Assembly (NCBI GenBank): GCA_934338065.1
Contig: CAKRGX010000001.1
Location: forward strand, 124,001-188,000
Direction of reading: 5' to 3'
DNA: 64,000 nucleotides
Origin: an uncultured Eubacterium sp.
GTDB taxonomy: Bacteria; Bacillota; Clostridia; Lachnospirales; Lachnospiraceae
Below the pieces are notes generated by a model. The model did no database searches, was not told the DNA's origin, and saw nothing but the letters and a program-made list of their open reading frames with translations. This document shows positions 55,166-63,030 of this stretch, in pieces. The position numbers and the translations under genes were made by a program. Each line of letters starts with the position of its first letter. Positions within the stretch are counted from its first letter, which is position 1.

Positions 55166-56015
55166 ATTGACCTCCATTCTGAAGTATAGTCTCTATTTCT
55201 GTATAATCTCTTTGTGGATTCTTTTTCCTTGCAATATCCACAAGAACTCGTCCCAAATTCACATAAACAACCCGTTCCGCATCTGTAAGCACAGCCAAAT
55301 GTCCGGCTACCGTGGAAGCATCTCCTCGTTCGATGGGACCGGTCAATGCCTGTTCCGGCGAGGTATCCAATACGCTCTGTATATTTCCCGCAACAAGTGG
55401 AAAGACAAGTTGTCTGGCTTTGTCCTCTACAAAGCCGCAGCGGGTAAGCATACGGATTCCCATATCATATAGCCCTATCATCATGTTACTTACTACAGAA
55501 GCAGCCGCATGATAAAGTTGCTTTTGTTCTGAAGGGATCACACACACCTGATTGCCAGTCTTATCAAATAAAGAACGGACAGTTTCTAATGCCTCCAAAT
55601 CTCCCTCGGCAGTAAATATGACTTGATTTAATTTTTGATATGATGTGAATTTATCGCTGAACGCATACATAGGATGAAGGGAACACGCACAAATATCGTG
55701 CTCTTCCCTATTTGAAAAAACAGCGGATGATAATGAGCCACTGAAATGGCATACTATTTTTCTTTGTTCTGAATATTTTGCAATCTGATCCCACACTTGC
55801 GAAATACACCCATCCGGTGTCGTAATAAAAATCAGATCACACGCACTTACTAAATCTTCCATAGATTTAAATGCTTTTGTCTTTGTGAAAGTCGCGGCTG
55901 TATCCACGCTCTCTTTCGTCTGACTGCTATAGCCGGCAACCGAAATATCATGCTCAACAAGGTATTTTCCCATTGAACACCCAACTTTCCCGGCGCCTAT
56001 AAACCCTATCTTCAT
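55119..56015 (-). CDS. Rossmann-fold DUF2520 protein, candidate alternative ketopantoate reductase (PanG-like)
   Basis: 298 aa. An N-terminal NAD(P)-binding motif ([16 protein letters not shown]) is followed by [11 protein letters not shown], the conserved CHFSGSL and a helical C-terminal domain with [13 protein letters not shown] and [10 protein letters not shown]. This is the DUF2520 type. It opens the operon panB-panC-panD-coaBC, which has no panE, and overlaps panB. An alternative ketopantoate reductase (PanG) is known in Francisella and has reported homologues in clostridia; I believe this is that type but cannot confirm it without alignment. A near-perfect GGAGGTGAT site precedes ATG. 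Confidence 0.82.
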   Translation of the reverse strand: MKIGFIGAGKVGCSMGKYLVEHDISVAGYSSQTKESVDTAATFTKTKAFKSMEDLVSACDLIFITTPDGCISQVWDQIAKYSEQRKIVCHFSGSLSSAVFSNREEHDICACSLHPMYAFSDKFTSYQKLNQVIFTAEGDLEALETVRSLFDKTGNQVCVIPSEQKQLYHAAASVVSNMMIGLYDMGIRMLTRCGFVEDKARQLVFPLVAGNIQSVLDTSPEQALTGPIERGDASTVAGHLAVLTDAERVVYVNLGRVLVDIARKKNPQRDYTEIETILQNGGQYEKHSSYLSGNEEKR

Positions 56016-56181
56016 GTCATCACCTCCGAAACCAGTGACAACACATTATCATCTGATGCAGTTTCCTACGAATACCGCTCATAGGTGATAGGATAACACA
56101 GGAAGAGAAATTTGTAAAGATGTGATGATAATGAGTTTTTCTTCCTCTTATCAATGCATTCTATTAACCTTATGAAAAATG

Positions 56182-56522
56182 CTAATTACTCTTCCACAGC
56201 ACTTCCTCTATCCTTTTCAAAAGAATTTCTTTCTCCGGCGGCTTAAGAATATACCCGGCAGGATATGATTTTAAAACAGCATAAATCTGACTTCTCTCTG
56301 CGATGCTGGTTAGAAAAATTCATATCCTGTTTTGCACTACGAAAGCAAAGATGGAAGTACACGTTCCCACTCACCCGAATACCTCTTCACACTGCCTGCT
56401 TCCCCTAATTTATCAGAGGGAAGAAAAATTTCCCCCAGTAAAAAATAGGCAAACACGCAACATAACAATATTACAAATATAACATGAATGATCTTCCGGC
56501 TCTTTTTTCCCTTCATATGCAT
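56182..56522 (-). pseudogene. Remnant of a membrane-bound sensor/hybrid kinase gene (internally deleted)
   Basis: The 5' part (56522-56337) encodes 61 residues: a basic start, one transmembrane helix (VIFVILLCCVFAYFLLGEIF) and RYSGEWERVLPS, the beginning of an extracytoplasmic sensor region. It ends at a TAG. In another frame 56319-56182 encodes IFLTSIAERSQIYAVLKSYP then AGYILKPPEKEILLKRIEEV and LWKSN, the C-terminal part of a receiver domain with its KP motif. The kinase core between them is missing and stops lie in both frames at the junction. It lies 17 bp behind the chemoreceptor gene. Confidence 0.72.
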
Positions 56523-56539
56523 CTACCCATCCTTCTATT

Positions 56540-58486
56540 CTACAACACGTACTTCTCAACATTTCCTTTCAGCGTTTCCGAACTGGACAGTAATTCCTCT
56601 GTATGTGCATAACACTCCTCTGTCATAGACATGTTTTGTTCACCCTGATGTGCCGATCTTTTTAACTCTTTGTCAATCTCACGGATCTTACCAAATAACA
56701 TATCTAAAATCTGGGTAATATCATTGATCTGCCCTGACATCCTGCGATATTCTTCAATGGAATGAAACATAGTCTCGCGGGTTGAATCAACAATATGAAT
56801 CCCTTCTTTGACAAATTCATTGTTATTCCTTATTAACTCTTCTATCTCTAAATTTACTTTTAAGGTATCCTCACTTAATTTGCTGATCTCCTCAGCCACA
56901 ACAGCAAACCCGCGTCCACTGTCTCCGGCACGGGCTGCCTCAATCGAAGCATTCAGCGACAACAATTGCGTCTGTGTTGATATGTCTTCAATCATAGAGA
57001 CAAAAGCGGATATCTGGGCAGAACTGTCACTGATCTTCTGCATGCTGCCCGACAACTCCTGCATATCAGTTTCACCAATCTGACTCAGAGCATTACTATT
57101 TTCGTTGATTGCCTGATTAGTAGAAAGAATCTGCTCATGAATCTGACGCATATCTTCACGGAATTGTTCAAACTCTCCCTGCAGCTGCCCCATAGAAGAA
57201 GTCTGATCTGCACTATTTTCTGCAATCTCGCTCGCCGCAGATGCAATTTCCTCAGAAGAAAGGTTCAGCGTGGTGGATACCTCATTGATCTCCTGCAAAA
57301 TATTACGAACCTTCGATACAATATTGTTGATCGAATCCTGAATAGCAGCAAAGTCTCCCTGATATTCGATCTCGCTTTTTACATTCAGGTTATCATTGGA
57401 AATCTCTGAGAGTACGTTATCAATATCTTTAATATAACTGCGCAGATTCTTTGTCATAAGATCCAGAGAGTCCTGCAATTCCTGAATATCAATAATATCC
57501 GTTTCCTCATGAAATACGACATCAAGGTCACATTCTGACAGCGCAAATATCTTTTTCTTAATGATTTCAAATGGCACAAAACCTTTTGTAATGGAAGTAA
57601 CGATCCTCTTCTTCATGATGATGGATATTATAACTAACATAGCCAGAATTCCCACAATTAAAATGAACAATTTGATCAGCAGATTCCGCAGTCCTACTCC
57701 CACATACAATTTATAGGAAATATCATCCAGTGGCTGTAAAGATGCTTCATAAAAGCTTATACCAGAAGTACGGATCAAGCTGCCATTCTCTCCCTGTGCC
57801 TTACCTAAAGGTGTATCTGCAAGCTTGGTCGATGTTTTCTCTGTCAACGCATATTCTTTGATCGGACAGGACACAATAACACCTTTTGAAGAAACCAGCG
57901 TTACGTTCTGCATATCTGTACAGAACGATCCAATTGCCTTCTGTAACGTCGTAAGGTCAATATCGATAACTATTACAGCATCTGTTCCCGGAATTGGTTT
58001 TGAAATTGAGATACACAGATTGCCATAAGTAGCATCTACATAAGGCTCAGAAACATAAAGACCATCGTTTTCTTTTGCTCCCGAATACCACTCTCTGTCT
58101 TCTACCTTATAATCTGAATCTTCCGGAATCCAGTTATCACTACAGATCATCTTGGTCTTAATCGTAGGTGATCCTACATAAGCAGCCAGAAGCGTTTTCT
58201 TTCCCTTCGCGGCTGACTCCAGATATTTCTGTGTCGTATCATAATCTTTCAGCATAGATGTGTCGGAGCTGATATATGACAAATAAGAATCTAACAATGA
58301 GATCTGCTCATCAAACCACTTATCTACATTGTTCTTACTCTCTGTCTTAAGTATGGTATTCTCACTCTGAAATGATGAGATCTCCAGCCATCCTACCAGA
58401 ATAAGCTCCATCACTAAGATGATAATAACAGCTATGCGTAAATGTTTAATAATTTCTTTTTCGAACTTTTCACTATATCTCTGCAT
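56540..58486 (-). CDS. Methyl-accepting chemotaxis protein (dCache-type receptor)
   Basis: 648 aa from the ATG at 58486, which follows GAGGAGG and overlaps the S1-protein stop by 14 bp; an earlier ATG at 58561 lacks support. TM1 is about residues 17-38, then an extracytoplasmic sensory region of about 240 residues with VGSPTIKTK and [20 protein letters not shown], a dCache-like amine/amino-acid-sensing pattern. TM2 follows, a HAMP-like segment, and the MCP signalling domain with tip [20 protein letters not shown]. No che or flagellar gene is in the window. Confidence 0.93.
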   Translation of the reverse strand: MQRYSEKFEKEIIKHLRIAVIIILVMELILVGWLEISSFQSENTILKTESKNNVDKWFDEQISLLDSYLSYISSDTSMLKDYDTTQKYLESAAKGKKTLLAAYVGSPTIKTKMICSDNWIPEDSDYKVEDREWYSGAKENDGLYVSEPYVDATYGNLCISISKPIPGTDAVIVIDIDLTTLQKAIGSFCTDMQNVTLVSSKGVIVSCPIKEYALTEKTSTKLADTPLGKAQGENGSLIRTSGISFYEASLQPLDDISYKLYVGVGLRNLLIKLFILIVGILAMLVIISIIMKKRIVTSITKGFVPFEIIKKKIFALSECDLDVVFHEETDIIDIQELQDSLDLMTKNLRSYIKDIDNVLSEISNDNLNVKSEIEYQGDFAAIQDSINNIVSKVRNILQEINEVSTTLNLSSEEIASAASEIAENSADQTSSMGQLQGEFEQFREDMRQIHEQILSTNQAINENSNALSQIGETDMQELSGSMQKISDSSAQISAFVSMIEDISTQTQLLSLNASIEAARAGDSGRGFAVVAEEISKLSEDTLKVNLEIEELIRNNNEFVKEGIHIVDSTRETMFHSIEEYRRMSGQINDITQILDMLFGKIREIDKELKRSAHQGEQNMSMTEECYAHTEELLSSSETLKGNVEKYVL

Positions 58487-59411
58487 CGTCTTCCTCCTCA
58501 ATTTTGATTCCCGCCAATAGGGATGCCAGCGAGGTACCTGCCTCTTCATCATGATATTCAAGTGAAACCTGTTCTTCTTGATCCATCTGCACTTCAGGAG
58601 CTATATCCTCTGCCTGCTTCATGCTGAGACGGATCTTTCCATCTTCAACATCAAGAATCTTTACCTTTACCATCTGCCCAAGTTTGACTACTTCATTTGG
58701 CGAATGGAGAAATTTATTACAGATCTGGGAGATGTGCACCAGACCGGTCAGACCCTCTCCAAATGTCACAAAACATCCGTATGGCTCGATACGGTCAATA
58801 ACTCCCTCTGTCACATAACCTTTCTGCAGTGCATTGAGCTTTTCTTCTTTCTCTCTTGCCAGACATTCCCGCTGTACTTCTTTTGCAGATAATACAAGCT
58901 TACGTTTTTCTCGGTCTGCCGTAATAACCATAACATCCAGATTTTCTCCAATATATGCTTCCACATCCGTTACATATTCCATCGACAACTGTGAAGCAGG
59001 AATAAAGGCACGCAGACCCTCTATATATGTGATAACACCTGCATTAACTGCCTCTCGTATCTTTACATTAACGACCGTCCGGTCCTCCTGTGCCTGTTCC
59101 ATTTTTTCCCAGGCCTCTTCCCTCCTGGTCTCACGAAGAGAAAGTAACACTCGCCCCTGTCCATCTTCCGGCTCCAGAACAATACAGGTCAAACTATCCC
59201 CGGTACGGATTTCATCCATCGCATGAAAAGAGGGATCATCACTATACTCTCCTGCGGGGATCACACCCTGAGCAAAACTATTCAGATCAACAAGAACTTC
59301 GTCTTCTTCCACACTGACCGCCGTTCCGGTCACACGTTCTCCTGTACAGAATCTGCGAAAACTTGCATTGATCTCATTTTCAAAATCTTTCATTGTCATT
59401 TTCTCTTCCAT
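58473..59411 (-). CDS. S1 RNA-binding domain protein (ribosomal protein S1-like)
   Basis: 312 aa from the ATG at 59411 (GGAGG, 8 nt); upstream in-frame ATGs lie in the ribosome site region. Three S1 repeats are visible: [39 protein letters not shown] and [25 protein letters not shown], the last being the best match. The tail is very acidic. Short S1-like proteins of clostridia bind mRNA and may aid translation initiation. It diverges from the GH43 gene and overlaps the downstream chemoreceptor gene. Confidence 0.92.
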   Translation of the reverse strand: MEEKMTMKDFENEINASFRRFCTGERVTGTAVSVEEDEVLVDLNSFAQGVIPAGEYSDDPSFHAMDEIRTGDSLTCIVLEPEDGQGRVLLSLRETRREEAWEKMEQAQEDRTVVNVKIREAVNAGVITYIEGLRAFIPASQLSMEYVTDVEAYIGENLDVMVITADREKRKLVLSAKEVQRECLAREKEEKLNALQKGYVTEGVIDRIEPYGCFVTFGEGLTGLVHISQICNKFLHSPNEVVKLGQMVKVKILDVEDGKIRLSMKQAEDIAPEVQMDQEEQVSLEYHDEEAGTSLASLLAGIKIEEEDDAEI

Positions 59412-59502
59412 ACGAATATCCTCCATATTTATGCTATTTACATTATACCAAGCACTTTCCCTTAATAGCAAGTTATTTTTTTCACCACTGTTCCGCAATA
59501 AA

Positions 59503-59531
59503 TTGACAAAATTCCTATCCTTTTGTAAAAT
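59503..59531 (+). promoter_or_regulatory. Sigma-A promoter of the GH43 gene with an embedded palindrome
   Basis: TTGACA (59503-59508), 17-bp spacer, TAAAAT (59526-59531). An inverted repeat ACAAAA-N9-TTTTGT spans 59506-59526, covering the spacer, a typical place for a repressor. Confidence 0.82.
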
Positions 59532-59565
59532 TAGCTTATCAATAAGAATGGAGGCTTATCTATTT

Positions 59566-61221
59566 ATGAAACAATTTAAAAATCCGGTCTTACCCGGTTT
59601 CAATGCTGACCCATCCATCATTCGTGTAGAGGATACTTATTATATTGCCAACTCTACTTTTGAATGGTTCCCGGGTGTGCGCCTGCACGAATCAAAGGAT
59701 ATGATACATTGGAATCTCCTTCCTTCCCCTTTGACAACGACAACTCTGCTGGATATGAAAGGAAACCCTTCTTCCGGTGGTATCTGGGCACCTGATCTGT
59801 CATATTCTGATGGTAAATTCTGGCTGGTATACACCGATGTCAAGATAACCGAGGGACCTTTTAAGGATATGGTTAACTATATTACTACTGCGGAAGACAT
59901 ACATGGTCCCTGGTCAGATCCGATCCGTGTAAATGGTGTCGGTTTTGACGCTTCTCTCTTCCATGACGATGACGGCAGAAAATACCTTGTTCAACAGACA
60001 TGGGATCATCGTGAGTATCATCATGCTTTTGATGGCATCACACTGACAGAATTTGATACGGAGACAATGAAACTAAAACCGGAAACAGCCCGCACCATCT
60101 ATGAGGGAACAGATGTGAAACTGGTAGAAGGACCTCATCTTTATAAGATCAATGGTTACTATTATCTGTTTGCTGCTCAGGGTGGAACGGTTTATACCCA
60201 TCAGGAAGTAGTTGCCCGCTCCAAAACACTGGATGCTTTGAGTTTTGAGTCGGAACCTGATGGTCCTTTCATTACCAATTTTGACACGCCTTATCTCGGT
60301 ATCCAGAAACAGGGACATGGCGCTCTTGTTGAAACATCTGGCGGAGAATGGTATTATGCCAGCTTATGCGGCCGTCCGTGGACTCACGAAAATGAATCCT
60401 GCATTGACCCACGCGGTTACTGTACGCTGGGACGCGAGACAGCTATTCAGAAAGTATACTGGGACGAAGAAGGCTGGCCTCGTATCGTTGGCGGACATGG
60501 TGGAAGCGTCTATGTCGATGCACCTGCCGATGGTATTACAACGGAAGCACCGGCCGACCACTCCATGCAAGATGACTTTAATACCTCAAAACTACATGAT
60601 GAATGGAATACGCTTCGTGTCCCATTTACAGAGAAAATGGGTAGTACAGGAGACGGAAAACTGGTTCTCCGTGGACAAGGTTCTCTCTGTAACACTCATG
60701 AACTTTCCCTTATTGCAAAACGCTGGCAGGCATTTTACTTTGATGCTTCTGTAAAAGTAAGTTATGAACCATATTCTTATCAGCAGATGGCCGGACTAAC
60801 GAATTACTATAATGATAAACACTGGTCCTTTGCCTTTGTCACATGGAATGAAAAAAATGGACGTGTAATCGAAGTTGCTGAATGTAATCGCGGAAATTAT
60901 ACTTCTTTCCTGCGTGATAATGCGATACCTGTACCAGATGGTTCGGATGTATGGCTGCGCACAAAAGTGCGAAAAGAAAGCTATTCTTTTGAGTATTCTT
61001 TTGATGGCGTTCATTATAACGAAATACCAGTTGTTCTGGATGCAGCCGTTCTTTCCGATGACTATGTATTACAGAGCTATGGCGGTTTCTTCACCGGAGC
61101 ATTTGTCGGATTGGCCTGTGTCGATTATGCCGGCTATGACACCAAAGCAGAATTCAGAAACTTTACCTATCAGGAACTTGGTGATATAAAAAAAGAAAAC
61201 GGGAGTTATGCGTGGGAGTAA
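59566..61221 (+). CDS. GH43 beta-xylosidase/alpha-L-arabinofuranosidase
   Basis: 551 aa from the ATG at 59566 (GGAGG 11 nt upstream); a start at 59548 is possible. No signal peptide, so cytoplasmic. The N-terminal five-bladed propeller starts FKNPVLPGFNADPS (catalytic base Asp), continues with ANSTFEWFPGVRL and has VEGPHLYK (acid Glu) near residue 185. A C-terminal beta-sandwich (from about 330) ends NFTYQE. The arrangement matches Selenomonas-type xylosidases that hydrolyse imported xylo-oligosaccharides. Next to a secreted GH10 xylanase, it completes an outside-inside xylan route. Confidence 0.94.
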   Translation: MKQFKNPVLPGFNADPSIIRVEDTYYIANSTFEWFPGVRLHESKDMIHWNLLPSPLTTTTLLDMKGNPSSGGIWAPDLSYSDGKFWLVYTDVKITEGPFKDMVNYITTAEDIHGPWSDPIRVNGVGFDASLFHDDDGRKYLVQQTWDHREYHHAFDGITLTEFDTETMKLKPETARTIYEGTDVKLVEGPHLYKINGYYYLFAAQGGTVYTHQEVVARSKTLDALSFESEPDGPFITNFDTPYLGIQKQGHGALVETSGGEWYYASLCGRPWTHENESCIDPRGYCTLGRETAIQKVYWDEEGWPRIVGGHGGSVYVDAPADGITTEAPADHSMQDDFNTSKLHDEWNTLRVPFTEKMGSTGDGKLVLRGQGSLCNTHELSLIAKRWQAFYFDASVKVSYEPYSYQQMAGLTNYYNDKHWSFAFVTWNEKNGRVIEVAECNRGNYTSFLRDNAIPVPDGSDVWLRTKVRKESYSFEYSFDGVHYNEIPVVLDAAVLSDDYVLQSYGGFFTGAFVGLACVDYAGYDTKAEFRNFTYQELGDIKKENGSYAWE

Positions 61222-61249
61222 CCGCAGACTTATCGGCTTACCATAATAA

Positions 61250-61290
61250 AAAAATAACCACTGACTCAAGTTGCCAGTGGTTACTTTTTA
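61250..61290. terminator. Bidirectional terminator between GH43 and GH10 genes
   Basis: TAACCACTG pairs with CAGTGGTTA around an 11-nt loop, flanked by A- and T-runs. It closes the convergent GH43 and GH10 genes. Confidence 0.85.
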
Positions 61291-61295
61291 TTATT

Positions 61296-62822
61296 CTACC
61301 ATACTTTTACTGCTTCCAGAAAAGCAAAGAAAGAAGCTTTTGGCTCATCAATCGATTCAGCGAACAGCAATGGCTGGCACTGGGCGCGCCATGACGTGCT
61401 GTCGCAGAGTCCCCAGAGCGTAATACCTGTGATTCCCTTTGGATTCACAGTTTTATTACGATTTTTTTGTTTTGTGATGATCGTCTCCATAAGCTTTTTA
61501 ACAAATTTCTCCTGATCCGCATCCGTCTCCCCTTCATCACTGTACGCATAAGAAGGATGTGTTCCTTCTGTCTCAAAATTAATCGTAAAATCAAGCTCTG
61601 TAATCTGAATCTCATACCCGGCCGCAAGGAACTGCTCCAAAGCATCACCATATTGTTTTACGGTAGGAACTTTAACATCTACATGGCTCTGCATACCGAT
61701 TCCGCCACAGATCCTTGCAGGCTCATCTTTATTGATAAAATTAACAAGGTCTAATGTTTCCTTCACTCCAAAGTAAGTATTATAATCATTATAGAAAAGT
61801 GTTACTTTGTCCTGAACATCATAACTCTTCAGCATATCATAAGCAAACTCAAATGCTTTTTTGACATAAGAAGGGGAAGCTCCCATGTTACCATATACAC
61901 TATCCCAGACTTTATTACCAAAAGAAGAACGATGCAGATATTCATTAACAACATCCCATGCATAGACGATACTTCCGGATGAACCCGTCAGAGATTTTTC
62001 CTGATTCATCACATGCGCCATTACGTTATGAACATAAAACTCAAGACGGGCATCCATATCCGTCTTGGAAACAACAGTTTTGCCTTCGTATTTCTTCGTA
62101 AAGAACCAGCCCGGTGTCTGACTATGCCATACCAGAGTGTGAGCACGCATTTTCAAACCATTCTGTGCAGCTACCTGAAGCGCACCATCTACTTCGTTAA
62201 AATTAAGTTGTGGAACGGTTGCTTCTTTATAATCTGCAGGAATATAATATCCCTTTGCTTTCGCTTCTGTTATTGTAAGTGTTTTGGCAGAAGAACCGAG
62301 AATATTATCCGGCTTCATTTCATTTTCCAATGTAAAACTGTTAAAATGCTTCTTAATAAAAGAAAGTGTCTTAGGTGTTCTTAATTCCCGTGGAGAATAC
62401 TTGCCGTAGTTAACAGCAGCTCCCATATAAGGAACAATTTCTTTATAAGCGTTAAGAAGGCTCGGTGCCTGCTTTTTATTTACAACTTTAACCTTGCACT
62501 TAAGTGTATAGGTCTTCTTTTTGATCTTTACCTTGCAGGACAATACGGCATTGCCCTTCTTCAAACCTTTTACTTTTACCGATGTTTTCTTTTTCTTTGT
62601 GAGTTTAATGATCTTTTTCTTACTTGCCTTCCAGGTAACTTTTGCTTTCTTCCCTGCACGGGAAAGCTTGATTGTTTTTGTCTTTCCTTTTGTAATCGTC
62701 ACGTTTTTTTTGGAAAGCTTTGGCTTCTTTGCCTTTGCATCCGTGGCTGCTGCCGGCGCTATCGTAGCAAGACAGAGACCAAAGATGACTGCGTGTGTTG
62801 TTATCTTATTCAATATTTTCAT
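61296..62822 (-). CDS. Secreted GH10 endo-1,4-beta-xylanase with lysine-rich Ig-like domain
   Basis: 508 aa from the ATG at 62822; a GTG at 62834 overlaps the GGGAGG site. A signal peptide (about 1-30) precedes an extremely lysine-rich BIG2-like domain (about 30-115). The GH10 barrel follows with VVNEYL in AWDVVNEYLHR (acid/base Glu), HTLVWHSQTPGW, FYNDYNTYF, GIGMQSHVD and ITELDF (nucleophile Glu), ending GITLWGLCDS. It cuts xylan outside the cell. No sortase motif; retention may depend on the basic domain. Confidence 0.95.
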   Translation of the reverse strand: MKILNKITTHAVIFGLCLATIAPAAATDAKAKKPKLSKKNVTITKGKTKTIKLSRAGKKAKVTWKASKKKIIKLTKKKKTSVKVKGLKKGNAVLSCKVKIKKKTYTLKCKVKVVNKKQAPSLLNAYKEIVPYMGAAVNYGKYSPRELRTPKTLSFIKKHFNSFTLENEMKPDNILGSSAKTLTITEAKAKGYYIPADYKEATVPQLNFNEVDGALQVAAQNGLKMRAHTLVWHSQTPGWFFTKKYEGKTVVSKTDMDARLEFYVHNVMAHVMNQEKSLTGSSGSIVYAWDVVNEYLHRSSFGNKVWDSVYGNMGASPSYVKKAFEFAYDMLKSYDVQDKVTLFYNDYNTYFGVKETLDLVNFINKDEPARICGGIGMQSHVDVKVPTVKQYGDALEQFLAAGYEIQITELDFTINFETEGTHPSYAYSDEGETDADQEKFVKKLMETIITKQKNRNKTVNPKGITGITLWGLCDSTSWRAQCQPLLFAESIDEPKASFFAFLEAVKVW

Positions 62823-62848
62823 TGATTGACACACCTCCCTCTTTCACC

Positions 62849-62877
62849 ATTATAATAAGGGATGAATAAAATGGCAA
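62849..62877 (-). promoter_or_regulatory. Sigma-A promoter of the GH10 gene
   Basis: On the minus strand TTGCCA (62877-62872), 17-bp spacer, TATAAT (62854-62849). The transcript would start about 20 nt before the xylanase ATG, so the leader is very short. Confidence 0.82.
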
Positions 62878-62960
62878 TTCTTTTTTATTTGAATTGGAAA
62901 ACTTCGCTTTTCTGCCTTTATTGACGCTTTCAGCAATCTATGATAAAGTAGAAGCAATTA

Positions 62961-62991
62961 TATAATACAAAGGTCAAAAAGTATTTTGACC
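62961..62991 (+). promoter_or_regulatory. -10 box and 20-bp inverted repeat before the esterase gene
   Basis: TATAAT at 62961-62966 is followed 5 bp later by GGTCAAAA-AGTA-TTTTGACC (62972-62991), a perfect 8-bp inverted repeat. It is either an operator near the transcription start or a short hairpin at the 5' end of the mRNA. A TTGACG at 62921-62926 is too far for that -10. Confidence 0.6.
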
Positions 62992-63030
62992 CCAACATCA
63001 TATTATTAAAAGGGAGGTTAGTTTGCAATT

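Noticed and set aside
56337..56522. 61-aa membrane protein as an intact small gene
   Set aside because: Its sequence looks like the beginning of a larger sensor protein and is followed by the out-of-frame end of a receiver domain, so a deletion remnant is more likely.
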